64,000 nt of DNA from Pseudophaeobacter arcticus DSM 23566 (GTDB lineage: Bacteria; Pseudomonadota; Alphaproteobacteria; Rhodobacterales; Rhodobacteraceae), in assembly GCF_000473205.1 (NCBI RefSeq), contig NZ_KI421507.1, positions 1,690,729-1,754,728 on the forward strand, in the 5' to 3' direction. This document shows, piece by piece, positions 52,972 through 62,233 of the stretch. Position 1 is the stretch's first letter. Every line of letters begins with the position of its first letter. Under the pieces are notes generated by a model. That model was given only the letters and a program-made list of their open reading frames with translations. It did no database searches and was not told the DNA's origin. The translations under genes and the position numbers were made by a program.

Positions 52972-53775
52972 ATGTCTAATCAACTGCTGACCGGCAAGCG
53001 CGGTCTGATCATGGGCCTGGCCAATGACAAATCGATTGCCTGGGGAATTGCCAAGGCCTGTGCCGATGCTGGCGCCGAGCTGGCCTTTTCCTTTCAGGGC
53101 GACGCTCTGAAAAAGCGCGTCGTGCCACTGGCCGAACAGCTGGGAAGCAATATCGTCCTGCCCTGCGACGTCTCGGACGAGGCCTCGATGGATGCGCTGT
53201 TTGCTTCATTGGAAGAAAAATGGGGCAAGCTGGACTTTGTGGTTCATGCCATCGGTTTCTCGGACAAGAGCGAGCTGCGCGGTCGCTATGTCGACACCAG
53301 CCGCGACAATTTCCAGATGACCATGGATATTTCGGTCTATTCCTTTACCGCCATTGCCAAGCGCGCGGAAAAGATGATGGCCGAGGGCGGCTCGATGCTG
53401 ACGCTCACCTATTATGGGGCCGAGCAGGTCATGCCACATTATAATGTCATGGGTGTTGCCAAGGCAGCACTTGAGGCTTCGGTGAAATATCTCGCCGAGG
53501 ATCTGGGCAAGGACGGTATTCGCGTCAACGCGATCTCTGCCGGTCCGATCAAAACCCTGGCGGCTTCGGGCATTGGCGATTTCCGCTACATCATGAAGTG
53601 GAACGAATACAACTCGCCGCTGCGTCGCAATGTGACGACGGATGACGTGGGCAAATCGGCCCTTTACCTTTTGTCTGATCTCAGCTCCGGCGTAACCGGT
53701 GAGAACCTGCACGTGGATGCGGGCTATCACGTGGTTGGCATGAAAGCTGTCGACGCGCCTGACATTACCAAATAG
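52972..53775 (+). CDS. fabI: Enoyl-ACP reductase (NADH), FabI
   Basis: 267-residue SDR-type enzyme for the last step of fatty-acid elongation. The N-terminal GKRGLIMGLANDKSIAWGIA is FabI-specific. The active-site pair is Y157-x6-K164 in PHYNVMGVAK, with the upstream TYYGAEQV tyrosine. RVNAISAGPIKTLAASGIGD follows. This is the triclosan-sensitive FabI type by motif. GGAG lies 8 bases before the ATG. Confidence 0.96.
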   Translation: MSNQLLTGKRGLIMGLANDKSIAWGIAKACADAGAELAFSFQGDALKKRVVPLAEQLGSNIVLPCDVSDEASMDALFASLEEKWGKLDFVVHAIGFSDKSELRGRYVDTSRDNFQMTMDISVYSFTAIAKRAEKMMAEGGSMLTLTYYGAEQVMPHYNVMGVAKAALEASVKYLAEDLGKDGIRVNAISAGPIKTLAASGIGDFRYIMKWNEYNSPLRRNVTTDDVGKSALYLLSDLSSGVTGENLHVDAGYHVVGMKAVDAPDITK

Positions 53776-53788
53776 CCTGTACGCCTCC

Positions 53789-53840
53789 CTGCACCTTGGT
53801 CATCGCGCCCGGATTTCCGCAGCGAATGATCAAGGTGCAG
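53789..53840. other. Long interrupted hairpin between fabI and gpt
   Basis: CTGCACCTTG (53789-53798) pairs with CAAGGTGCAG (53831-53840), and inner bases TCAT/ATGA and CGC/GCG extend the stem. It has no T-run. It could end fabI transcription, stabilise its mRNA, or be a structured element in the fabI-gpt spacer. Confidence 0.6.
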
Positions 53841-53961
53841 GGGCGCCAACCTCAAAAGAACTGCTTTTTTGATCACTGCCCGACAGGGCCTCATCACCGA
53901 GGCTGGGCCGAGATCCGACAAGCACCATCACGCAGCCACCACCACCGCCGGAGCCATAAAG

Positions 53962-54480
53962 ATGACAGACCGCCTGCCGCATGAAAAAGGCTTTCATATC
54001 AGCTGGGACCAGATCCACCGAGACAGCCGGGCACTGGCCTGGCGGCTGGACGGACAGGGGCCTGAAAATGGCGCCTGGCGTGCCGTGGTGGCGATCACCC
54101 GCGGCGGCATGGCACCTGCAATGATCATCGCCCGCGAGCTGGACATCCGCACGGTCGATACCATCAGCGTGAAATCTTATCATTCCGGCGGCGGCAAGGC
54201 CGACCAGCGGCGCGAGGCCGAAGTGCTGAAAAGACCCGACCCCGCGCTGATGGGCGATGGCGATGGTATTTTGATCATCGACGATCTGGTGGACAGCGGC
54301 AAAACGCTGGAACTGGTGCGCGCGCTCTACCCCAAGGCGCATGTTGCAACCGTCTATGCCAAACCCAAGGGACGCCCAATGGTGGATACCTTTATCACCG
54401 AGGTCAGCCAGGACACCTGGATCTTTTTCCCCTGGGATATGGCGCTGCAATATGTCGAGCCCTATCGCGGCACCGATTAA
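53962..54480 (+). CDS. gpt: Xanthine(-guanine) phosphoribosyltransferase
   Basis: 172 residues. The PRPP-binding motif is [17 protein letters not shown]. The N-terminal [19 protein letters not shown] and [20 protein letters not shown] match Gpt, as do [11 protein letters not shown] and the C-terminal WIFFPWD. It salvages xanthine and guanine to XMP and GMP. The ATG at 53962 has CGGAG ahead; the frame is open to 53869. A terminator follows. Confidence 0.93.
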   Translation: MTDRLPHEKGFHISWDQIHRDSRALAWRLDGQGPENGAWRAVVAITRGGMAPAMIIARELDIRTVDTISVKSYHSGGGKADQRREAEVLKRPDPALMGDGDGILIIDDLVDSGKTLELVRALYPKAHVATVYAKPKGRPMVDTFITEVSQDTWIFFPWDMALQYVEPYRGTD

Positions 54481-54512
54481 ACCGCGCTCCGCCCTTGAAA
54501 TCAGCAAACCAG

Positions 54513-54535
54513 CGCGCCCCTTTGGGCGCGTTTTT
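54513..54535 (+). terminator. Terminator after gpt
   Basis: CGCGCCC (54513-54519) pairs with GGGCGCG (54524-54530), followed by five T. Confidence 0.88.
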
Positions 54536-54705
54536 CTTTGTCAAAACCCCAGGCTGCATCCCGGCCGCGTTTTAATCCCAGTTTTTTTGTCCCGGCTTCA
54601 GGACGTTCTTCTGCCCCAGACCGCCGTGCAAAAGAGAGAGTGATTGCCATCGCGCGCCCAAGCCCCTACCAATTCTCAATCAGAAAACCGTCAACAGGAG
54701 CGGGC

Positions 54706-55881
54706 ATGACCAAGTCGCGCACAGAGGCCACCTTTCTTTCACCAATTGTCGAATCCCGTCGCTGGCTCGAAGGTGTCTCTTTCCCTCCTGAGCGCGCGTT
54801 GCTCAATGTCAGCCAGGCCGCCCCGGCGGATCCACCACCGCTGGGGCTGCGTCAGGCCCTGGCAGAGGCGGCGCTCAACCAGGATGACGCACATCTATAT
54901 GGGGCTGTCCTGGGACGTGACGGCCTGCGTCAGGCGCTCTCAGATCAGATGAGCAGGCATTATGCGGCCACCATCACGCCTGCTCAGGTCGGCATCACCT
55001 CGGGCTGCAATCAGGCCTTTGCCGCCACCATTGCGGCACTCTGCGGCGAAGGGGATGAGGTCATCATTCCGGTGCCCTGGTACTTTAACCACAAAATGTG
55101 GCTTGATCTCAGCGGCGTCACCGCCCGCCCGCTTCAGGTTGGCGATGATATGCTGCCTGATCTCAGCGCCGCGCAGGCGCTGATCTCGGCGCGCACCAAG
55201 GCCATTGTGCTGGTGACGCCAAACAATCCAACCGGAGCGGAATATCCTGCCGGCTTGCTGCGCGCCTATTTTGATCTGGCCAAATCCAATGGGCTTACCC
55301 TGATCGTGGATGAAACCTACCGCGACTTTGACAGCCGCTCGGGTCCACCCCATGGGCTGTTTCAGGATCCGGATTGGGATCAGACCCTGATCCATCTTTA
55401 TTCCTTCTCCAAAGCCTATCGTTTGACCGGCCACCGGGTTGGCGCCATCGCCGCCGCGCCACAACGCCTGTTCGAAATGGAGAAGTTCTTGGATACGGTC
55501 ACCATCTGCCCGTCGCAGCTGGGACAGATCGGCGCGCAATGGGGCATTCACAATTTACAAGACTGGCTGGCCGGGGAACGGGCTGAAATCCTGGCGCGCA
55601 AACAGGCCATCACCGACCACTTTCCCAGCCTGCAGGCCAGGGGCTGGAAACTGCTGGGATGTGGCGCCTATTTTGCCTATGTGGAACATCCTTTTGATGC
55701 CCCTGCCGAAGAGATCGCCAAGAAACTGGTCGCTCAGGCCTCGGTGCTGATGTTGCCGGGCACCATGTTTATGCCAGAGGGCAGCAAGATCGCCGAGCGC
55801 CAGTTTCGCATTGCCTTTGCCAATGTTGACGCCGCCGGAATTGCCGAGCTGTTCGACCGGTTGCGCAATTTCACCCCTTAG
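54706..55881 (+). CDS. PLP-dependent aminotransferase, class I/II fold
   Basis: 391 residues of the aspartate aminotransferase fold. Landmarks are GITSGCNQAFAATIAALCGE, VTPNNPTGAEYP, IVDETYRDF and the PLP-lysine segment YSFSKAYRLTGHRVGAI. The final arginine that binds the carboxylate is in FRIAFAN. The substrate cannot be assigned from sequence. ACAGGAG precedes the ATG at 54706; the frame is open upstream through the gpt terminator, which rules out the longer form. It stands alone. Confidence 0.9.
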   Translation: MTKSRTEATFLSPIVESRRWLEGVSFPPERALLNVSQAAPADPPPLGLRQALAEAALNQDDAHLYGAVLGRDGLRQALSDQMSRHYAATITPAQVGITSGCNQAFAATIAALCGEGDEVIIPVPWYFNHKMWLDLSGVTARPLQVGDDMLPDLSAAQALISARTKAIVLVTPNNPTGAEYPAGLLRAYFDLAKSNGLTLIVDETYRDFDSRSGPPHGLFQDPDWDQTLIHLYSFSKAYRLTGHRVGAIAAAPQRLFEMEKFLDTVTICPSQLGQIGAQWGIHNLQDWLAGERAEILARKQAITDHFPSLQARGWKLLGCGAYFAYVEHPFDAPAEEIAKKLVAQASVLMLPGTMFMPEGSKIAERQFRIAFANVDAAGIAELFDRLRNFTP

Positions 55882-56088
55882 GCGACCAGGGCTGGCAGAT
55901 ATCGCAGCTATTTCCCGCATCCACAGGTGCAGATCCCGGTCAAAGCCTCTTATTCAAGTTGTTGAGAGGCCGCAGGATCTTGCTCCCCTTGGGGTGGCAG
56001 CGTATGCAAGGTGCGAATTCATTTGAAGAGGCGGCCCCCAGGCGAAAATCTCGCGGCGCCTTTCTGAACCGAAAACAAAGAGGGCAGC

Positions 56089-57930
56089 ATGGCCACAAGC
56101 ATTAAAAAATTATCCAATACCTTTGTTTGGATCCTTATGGGTTTGCTGATTGTTGGCCTTGCCGGCTTTGGCGCCGTCAACTTCAGCAGCTCAATGTCCG
56201 CCGTTGCCATTGTTGGCGAAGAAGAGGTCACCGTTGACGAATACCTGCGCGAGATGCAGCGCGAACAACGTGCGCTGCAGGCTCAGGGTGGGCAGAGCCT
56301 GACCTTTGCCCAGATGGCTGCCTTTGGTCTGGACCAGGCGGTTCTGGGCCGTCTGATCTCCATTGCCTCCATCGACAACGAGGTCAAAAACCTTGGCATT
56401 TCCGTTGGCGATGAGAACCTGCGCCAGGAGCTGGCCGAAATCCCTGCCTTTCAGGACGCCAGCGGCAAATTTGACAGGCAGGCCTATAGCTTTGCGCTGC
56501 AGAACGTCAATCTGAACGAAAGCGATTTTGAGGCCGACCTGCGCCGCGAATCCGCCCGTACCCTGGTGCAGGGCGCGATCGTGGTCGGAGCCAAGATGCC
56601 CCAGACCATGACCAAAACCATGACCGATTACATCGGTGCGCGCCGCAGCTTCTCTTATGTGGCGTTTAGCCCTGATCAGATCGCGCTGATCCAGGTGGTG
56701 CCAGAGGACGCGGTGCTGAAGGAATTTTATGACGCCAACACGGCACAGTTCACCCTGCCCGAAACCAAGCGCATCACCTATGCGCGCCTCAGCCCCGATA
56801 TGATTCTGGACAGCGTCGATGTCGCAGATGAGGCCCTGCGCGCGCTTTATGCAGAACGCAGTGACCAGTACGAGGTTGCCGAGCGCCGCCTGGTGGAACG
56901 CCTGGTCTTTGCCGATGAGGCCAGCGCCGCCGATGCCAAGGCACAGATTGATGCCGCAAGCACAACCTTTGAAGCGCTGGTCCAAGCGCGTGGTCTGTCG
57001 CTGCAGGATATCGACCTTGGCGATGTGACACTGCCCGCCCTTGGCGAGGCCGGCAAAGCGGTTTTTGCCGCCGAAGTGAACGATGTTACCGGGCCTCTGC
57101 CCACGGATCTCGGCCCTGCCCTGTTCCGGATCAATGGCCGGCTTGAGGCCCATCTCACCACCTTTGAGGAAGCCCTGCCTGACCTGCGCGATGAGCTGGC
57201 AACCGATCATGCCCGCCGTCAGATCGAACAACAGGCCGAAGAGGTCAACGATCTGCTTGCCGGCGGAGCAACGCTGGAAGACCTGGCAAATGAAAGCAAA
57301 ATGGAAGTGGCCAGCCTGGACTGGAGCGGCGAGACCGGCGAAGGCATCACCGCCTATGAAGGCTTCCGCACCGCTGCCAGCGTGGTGACACTGGAGGATT
57401 TCCCCGCCGCTGAATTCCTCGAAGACGGCAGCCTGTTTGCCTTGCGCCTTGATGAAATCCTGCCCGAACGTCCCGAAGCCTTTGAGGATGCCAAACAAAA
57501 GGTGCTGGCCGCCTGGGAAGCAGATCGCGTTGCAACAGCCCTTCAGGCACAAGCCGACGCACTGTTTGCCGTGGCCTCTGAAACTGGCGAATTCCCCGAA
57601 GGCACCCAGGTCCAAAGCGAAACCGGCCTCACCCGCACGGCTTACCTCGACAACACGCCGGCCGATATGATGAACCAGATCTTCACCATGGCGCCGGGTG
57701 ATCTCAAGGTGATCCAGGGCGAGGCCAGCACCGTTGTGGTCCGACTGGATGAGGTTCTTGCCGCCGAGGAGAACGAGGAAATGCAACTCCTGGCAAAGGC
57801 GCTGAGCACCCAATTGGACCAGGCCGTATCAGAGGCACTGTTCTCCGCCTTTATCAACGACGCACAGCTGCGTGCCGCGCCCCGCGTTGATCAGCAGGCG
57901 CTGAACGCTGTTATGACGAACTATCAGTAA
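56089..57930 (+). CDS. PpiD-like periplasmic folding factor (SurA_N / peptidyl-prolyl isomerase)
   Basis: 613 residues. A single N-terminal membrane anchor (about 13-33, FVWILMGLLIVGLAGFGAVN) precedes a SurA_N/PpiD helical region. A parvulin-like domain lies in the centre (about 260-360, RRLVERLVFADEASAADAKA), and a second partial repeat follows. PpiD sits at the SecYEG exit and helps fold exported proteins. GAGGG is just upstream of the ATG. It ends 18 bases before trpE, an unexpected but tight pairing that suggests co-transcription. Confidence 0.88.
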   Translation: MATSIKKLSNTFVWILMGLLIVGLAGFGAVNFSSSMSAVAIVGEEEVTVDEYLREMQREQRALQAQGGQSLTFAQMAAFGLDQAVLGRLISIASIDNEVKNLGISVGDENLRQELAEIPAFQDASGKFDRQAYSFALQNVNLNESDFEADLRRESARTLVQGAIVVGAKMPQTMTKTMTDYIGARRSFSYVAFSPDQIALIQVVPEDAVLKEFYDANTAQFTLPETKRITYARLSPDMILDSVDVADEALRALYAERSDQYEVAERRLVERLVFADEASAADAKAQIDAASTTFEALVQARGLSLQDIDLGDVTLPALGEAGKAVFAAEVNDVTGPLPTDLGPALFRINGRLEAHLTTFEEALPDLRDELATDHARRQIEQQAEEVNDLLAGGATLEDLANESKMEVASLDWSGETGEGITAYEGFRTAASVVTLEDFPAAEFLEDGSLFALRLDEILPERPEAFEDAKQKVLAAWEADRVATALQAQADALFAVASETGEFPEGTQVQSETGLTRTAYLDNTPADMMNQIFTMAPGDLKVIQGEASTVVVRLDEVLAAEENEEMQLLAKALSTQLDQAVSEALFSAFINDAQLRAAPRVDQQALNAVMTNYQ

Positions 57931-57948
57931 ATAAGTGAGACCTGCCCG

Positions 57949-59460
57949 ATGGCCTTGACCCCAGATTTTGCGAGCTTCGCCACGGCCTATGAGAGCGGTG
58001 AAAACCAGGTTGTCTATACGCGGCTTGCCGCAGACCTGGATACCCCCGTCTCTTTGATGCTCAAGCTCACAGGCGCCCAGAAGGACGCCTTTATGCTGGA
58101 ATCCGTAACCGGTGGGGAGGTGCGCGGTCGCTACTCCATCATCGGTATGAAGCCCGATCTGGTCTGGCGCAGCCAGGGGGAGGCCTCGGCGCTCAATCGT
58201 TCGGCCCGGTTTGATCCGGATGCCTTTGAGGCACAGGACGGCAATCCGCTCGACAATCTGCGTGCGCTGCTGGCCGAAAGCAAAATCGACCTGCCCGAGG
58301 ACATGCCCCAGGCCGCAGCAGGTCTGTTTGGCTATCTTGGCTATGACATGGTGCGCCATGTGGAATATCTGCCGGATGTGAACCCCGACCCGCTTGGCCT
58401 GCCGGATGCGGTGATGATGCGCCCCTCTGTGATTGCTGTGCTTGACGGCGTCAAAGGTGAGGTCACCGTGGTCTCTCCGGCCTGGGCCAGCGACGGCCAG
58501 ACCGCGCGGGCAGCCTATGCACAGGCCGCTGAGCGGGTCATGGATGCGGTGCGCGATCTGGAACGGGCGATGCCTTCGGAAACCCGCGATCTGGGCGACG
58601 CCCGCGAGATCGCGCCACCGGTTTCGAATTTCACCAAATCCGGCTATATGGAAGCGGTGGAAAAGGCCAAGGACTACATCCGGGCAGGCGATATCTTTCA
58701 GGTGGTTCCAGCACAGCGCTGGAGTCAGGAATTCCCGCTGCCCCCCTTTGCGCTCTATCGCTCATTGCGGCGCACCAACCCCTCGCCCTTTATGTTCTAT
58801 TTCAACTTTGGTGGCTTCCAGGTGATCGGTGCCAGCCCGGAAATTCTGGTGCGGGTCTTTGGCAATGAGATCACCATTCGCCCCATCGCAGGCACCCGCC
58901 CCCGTGGCGAGACCCCGGAACAGGACAAGGCAAACGAGCTGGATCTTCTGGCCGACAAAAAGGAGCTGGCAGAGCACCTGATGCTGCTGGACCTGGGGCG
59001 CAATGACACTGGCCGGGTGGCCAAGATTGGCACCGTCAAGCCCACCGAGCAGTTCATCATCGAACGCTACAGCCATGTAATGCATATCGTCTCCAATGTG
59101 GTGGGCGAGCTGCACGAAGACAAAGACGCGCTGGATGCGTTTTTTGCCGGCATGCCTGCGGGAACCGTGTCCGGCGCACCAAAAGTGCGGGCGATGGAGA
59201 TCATCGACGAGTTGGAACCCGAAAAACGTGGCGTCTATGGCGGCGGTGTTGGCTATTTTTCAGCTGGGGGGGATATGGATATGTGCATCGCCCTGCGCAC
59301 CGCCATCGTCAAGGATCAGACCCTCTATGTGCAGGCCGGTGGTGGCGTTGTCTATGACAGCGACCCTGAGGCCGAATATATGGAGACCGTGCATAAATCC
59401 AACGCCATCCGTCGTGCGGCAGCCGATGCAGCGCGCTTTGTCGGCAGTGGTAACAGCTGA
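57949..59460 (+). CDS. trpE: Anthranilate synthase component I
   Basis: 503 residues. The N-terminal regulatory part has FMLESVTGGEVRGRYSIIGM, the LES box that binds tryptophan in the family. The chorismate-binding domain (about 220-490) includes RAGDIFQVVPAQRWSQEF and GTRPRGETPEQDKANELDLL. DLGRNDTGRVAKIGTVKPTE and AGTVSGAPKVRAMEIIDELE follow. It makes anthranilate from chorismate with TrpG, which is encoded 2.2 kb away. No leader peptide rich in Trp codons is visible in the 18-base gap after ppiD. Confidence 0.96.
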   Translation: MALTPDFASFATAYESGENQVVYTRLAADLDTPVSLMLKLTGAQKDAFMLESVTGGEVRGRYSIIGMKPDLVWRSQGEASALNRSARFDPDAFEAQDGNPLDNLRALLAESKIDLPEDMPQAAAGLFGYLGYDMVRHVEYLPDVNPDPLGLPDAVMMRPSVIAVLDGVKGEVTVVSPAWASDGQTARAAYAQAAERVMDAVRDLERAMPSETRDLGDAREIAPPVSNFTKSGYMEAVEKAKDYIRAGDIFQVVPAQRWSQEFPLPPFALYRSLRRTNPSPFMFYFNFGGFQVIGASPEILVRVFGNEITIRPIAGTRPRGETPEQDKANELDLLADKKELAEHLMLLDLGRNDTGRVAKIGTVKPTEQFIIERYSHVMHIVSNVVGELHEDKDALDAFFAGMPAGTVSGAPKVRAMEIIDELEPEKRGVYGGGVGYFSAGGDMDMCIALRTAIVKDQTLYVQAGGGVVYDSDPEAEYMETVHKSNAIRRAAADAARFVGSGNS

Positions 59461-59495
59461 TCGCGACAGGCGCGCGTTTTAGCACTGACACGACA

Positions 59496-59525
59496 AAAGG
59501 GCCTCCACAGGGAGGCCCTTTTTTT
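59496..59525 (+). terminator. Terminator after trpE
   Basis: AAAGGGCCTCC (59496-59506) pairs with GGAGGCCCTTT (59511-59521) around ACAG, then a continuous T-run. Confidence 0.93.
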
Positions 59526-59554
59526 ATATTTTCTCATATTTTGCGGCTCTGTCC

Positions 59555-59622
59555 GGGCCTCATGTTGGGACAGGCCTCATGTTGGGACGGGCCTCATCTT
59601 GGGACGGGCCTCATCTTGGGAG
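59555..59622. repeat. 17-base tandem repeat, four copies
   Basis: GGGCCTCATSTTGGGAC in exact 17-base steps at 59555, 59572, 59589 and 59606. Copies 1-2 have G and copies 3-4 have C at the variable base. It lies between the trpE terminator and the 3' end of the convergent polysaccharide deacetylase gene. Confidence 0.92.
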
Positions 59623-59663
59623 GGGCCGCATCACGGAGATTCAGGCTTCTGATCAGGTCCGCA

Positions 59664-61409
59664 TCATTCCGCCGCAGGAAGCATCGCCTTGAGCCCGGCT
59701 GAAATGGGGGCCAGACCAACCTGACTTGCGCGATCCTGCAATCCCCAAAGCAACAGCGCCGAGATAGTGTCTGGCCGCAACCGGCCCAGCATGATCACAG
59801 CACCTTCCTGACGGGCCCGAAAAGCCGCTTGGTCCAGGAACCGGCGAATGGCGCGGGGGTTTTGTCCGGCCCCGTCAAAATCGCGAAACACCACTCCGGA
59901 TGGCATACCATCGCGCAGGGCCAGTTTTTGCACCGTGTTCAGCCCGCTATTCTGGGTCACCATGCCATAGCCCGTGGCCTTCATCACTGCCACCATCTGA
60001 TCTGCCAGCGGCCGGTTTCCCTGAAACCCGGTGTCAACGCCTTCCAGGATCCCAACCGCCTGCGGCAATTGCTGCATCCAGACCCCCATTGTGGTTTCAG
60101 CGTCCTGCGGTGTGGCCTCACGCGGAAGATCCGCGAGGATCAGCACTTCAAACCCAGCGGCGCGGCGCGCCTGCATTTTTTCTGCGGCTTTTGGATCCTG
60201 TGGAGAGATTGCAAAGGTCAGCGGATAGGGGAAACCTTCCAAAGCTTCGACGCCAATGGCCCCCTCATCATCTATCAACACGATGGACATCAAGGGGTGG
60301 TTATTCAGCGCGGCAAAAGCCTCGGCGTTGGTCTCAAAGGGAATACCATCGGCAACCGCCGCATCTGAGGGCGCTGCCGCATCGTCACCAATCAAAGTCG
60401 GTGTGCTGCTGCGTTCGGTCAGCGGGACCACGCGGGTGCCCAGTCGCGCACCGGTCGCTTCGCTCTCGTCAGAGGCCAGCTGCTGTTGATCGGCCTGTTC
60501 ATCAGACTGTTGATCAGACTGGGCCTGCGTTTCAGTCTCCCCAGGCGCAGCACCTGCGGCCTCCTGCTCAGCCGGATCCGCCTCGGCTTGCGCGCCGAGG
60601 CCGCCGGGCTGAGGCCTTGCCCCAGGCGTGACTGATATGCTGGGCAGTGCCGTGGCAACCGGCGCAGCGCCGATTTCGGGCCCGGTCAGGACCGGCACAA
60701 CAGGCGATGTCACAACAGGCGTGGAGATCTCGGGGCTTGGGGGCGGGCCATCCGCGTTGGCCGTTTCCGCCCTCTCGGTATCGGTGGTTTCAGCATTGGA
60801 GCTGTCGGCCCCTATGCTGACGGCATCCGATATTTTAGTTCCGGAGCTGACAACACCAGTTGCATCAGTCGCGCCCCCGGCCCGCTCTGATGACACAGCT
60901 TGGTCGGAAAGGGGCGTGGTTTCTTCGGGATTCGATTCTGCCATGACCTGCGGGGCTGGCACAGCCGCAGTCTCGGTGGAGACCACTGGCTGCTCTTCCT
61001 GGCCGGGTGCATTTGGGGCCGCGCCACTCTCTGTCTCAGCAGAAACGGTGCTTGGCAGCTGTGGCAGGCTCTCAACCCCTGCCCCCTGGGTCATATCGCC
61101 TGGGCTGGCCCCCTCTGCGGTGGCCACCACGGGCCTGGAACCTGGATCGGTGTCGAGAACGGCAATGGGACTGGTATCCTCATTGCCGGAGCTTGTCGGA
61201 GTGCTGGGGGCTGCATCCACAAGATCGGCATCGCGGCGCTCATTGGCTTCAGGCGCCTGTATCGCTGATGTTTCAGGCTGGTTGGACTGATCCGGCATTG
61301 TTGCATCAACCTGCACCCGGCTCGGCAAGGGGGACGATAACGACCACATTGCTGCCCCCGCTACGGCCACCAACGCACCGACACTCACGCCTCCGAGAAA
61401 CCCTTTCAT
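59664..61409 (-). CDS. Divergent polysaccharide deacetylase family protein
   Basis: 581 residues. An N-terminal membrane anchor (about 5-27, GGVSVGALVAVAGAAMWSLS) is followed by some 300 residues of acidic, A/T/S/P/E-rich low-complexity linker. The C-terminal domain (about 345-580) belongs to the divergent polysaccharide deacetylase family. Landmarks are YPLTFAISPQDPKAAEKMQA, GFEVLILADLP and DGMPSGVVFRDFDGAGQNPR. The usual metal ligands of NodB enzymes are changed in this family, and activity is unproven. It is periplasmic and probably wall-associated. The ATG at 61409 is preferred to an upstream TTG. Confidence 0.88.
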   Translation of the reverse strand: MKGFLGGVSVGALVAVAGAAMWSLSSPLPSRVQVDATMPDQSNQPETSAIQAPEANERRDADLVDAAPSTPTSSGNEDTSPIAVLDTDPGSRPVVATAEGASPGDMTQGAGVESLPQLPSTVSAETESGAAPNAPGQEEQPVVSTETAAVPAPQVMAESNPEETTPLSDQAVSSERAGGATDATGVVSSGTKISDAVSIGADSSNAETTDTERAETANADGPPPSPEISTPVVTSPVVPVLTGPEIGAAPVATALPSISVTPGARPQPGGLGAQAEADPAEQEAAGAAPGETETQAQSDQQSDEQADQQQLASDESEATGARLGTRVVPLTERSSTPTLIGDDAAAPSDAAVADGIPFETNAEAFAALNNHPLMSIVLIDDEGAIGVEALEGFPYPLTFAISPQDPKAAEKMQARRAAGFEVLILADLPREATPQDAETTMGVWMQQLPQAVGILEGVDTGFQGNRPLADQMVAVMKATGYGMVTQNSGLNTVQKLALRDGMPSGVVFRDFDGAGQNPRAIRRFLDQAAFRARQEGAVIMLGRLRPDTISALLLWGLQDRASQVGLAPISAGLKAMLPAAE

Positions 61410-61580
61410 CGCAGTCTTGCCTCTCAATCACCTGTTTCCACCCTGTCACCGGGCTGGTTTTACCTCAACGCCGCAGACAGAAACGGCGCATCTGCACCCC
61501 AATTTCTGCCTGTTTGGTCCCTAGTCAGGTCAGGGCATGCGCCAATTGAACGTCCTGCTCTTGACGCTGCCGCACAAGCC

Positions 61581-61608
61581 TGAACAAGTATACCAAAACC
61601 ACTATACT
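61581..61608 (+). promoter_or_regulatory. Possible promoter/operator of trpG-trpD-ung
   Basis: TGAACA, 16 bases, TATACT (61603-61608) about 44 bases before the trpG start. The -10 also forms an inverted repeat with AGTATA (61587-61592). The -35 match is weak, so this is tentative. Confidence 0.35.
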
Positions 61609-61651
61609 GCGGCGCCCCCCTCGCCCGCCACCCATAAAAGAGCCCACCAAG

Positions 61652-62233
61652 ATGCTGCTGCTAATCGACAACTACGACTCCTTCACCTACAACCTTGTGC
61701 ACTATCTGGGCGAGCTCGGCGCTGAGATGGAAGTCCATCGCAACGATGCTCTTACCGTGCAGGAAGCCATGGCGTTGAAGCCAAAGGGCATCCTGCTTTC
61801 GCCTGGTCCCAAGGCGCCGGCACAAGCCGGGATTTGCCTGGCGCTGACCCTGGCCGCTGCAGAAACCAGAACGCCGCTGCTTGGGGTCTGCCTGGGGCAT
61901 CAGACCATCGGCGAGGCCTTTGGCGGCAATGTGGTACGCTGCCACGAGATCGTGCATGGAAAGATGGGCAAGGTTCACCACAACAACACCGGGCTTTTTG
62001 CCGGGCTGCCCAGCCCGTTTGAGGCAACCCGCTATCATTCGCTGGTGGTGGACCGCGAAACCCTGCCCGAATGTCTGGAAATCACGGCCGAACTGGAAGA
62101 TGGCACCATCATGGGGTTGCAACACAAGGGGTTGCCGATGCACGGGGTTCAGTTTCATCCCGAATCCATTGCATCCGAGCACGGCCATGCCCTGCTCAAG
62201 AACTTTCTTGATGACATGAAGGTGTCGGCATGA
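61652..62233 (+). CDS. trpG: Anthranilate synthase component II (glutamine amidotransferase)
   Basis: 193-residue class I glutamine amidotransferase. It opens [20 protein letters not shown]. The nucleophile is C80 in [17 protein letters not shown], and the His-Glu pair is in [14 protein letters not shown]. The protein gives ammonia to TrpE. A p-aminobenzoate synthase subunit would look similar, but the overlap with trpD (ATGA) settles the role. The Shine-Dalgarno is weak. Confidence 0.96.
   Translation: MLLLIDNYDSFTYNLVHYLGELGAEMEVHRNDALTVQEAMALKPKGILLSPGPKAPAQAGICLALTLAAAETRTPLLGVCLGHQTIGEAFGGNVVRCHEIVHGKMGKVHHNNTGLFAGLPSPFEATRYHSLVVDRETLPECLEITAELEDGTIMGLQHKGLPMHGVQFHPESIASEHGHALLKNFLDDMKVSA

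Noticed and set aside
56191..57813. 540-codon frame antisense to ppiD
   Set aside because: Shadow frame; the sense strand has anchor, domain order and Shine-Dalgarno.
59555..59622. CRISPR array
   Set aside because: Repeats are directly adjacent with no spacers and no cas genes occur in the window.
61537..61725. 62-codon frame before trpG as a trp leader peptide
   Set aside because: It has no tryptophan codons, no terminator/antiterminator pair follows, and it overlaps trpG in another frame.
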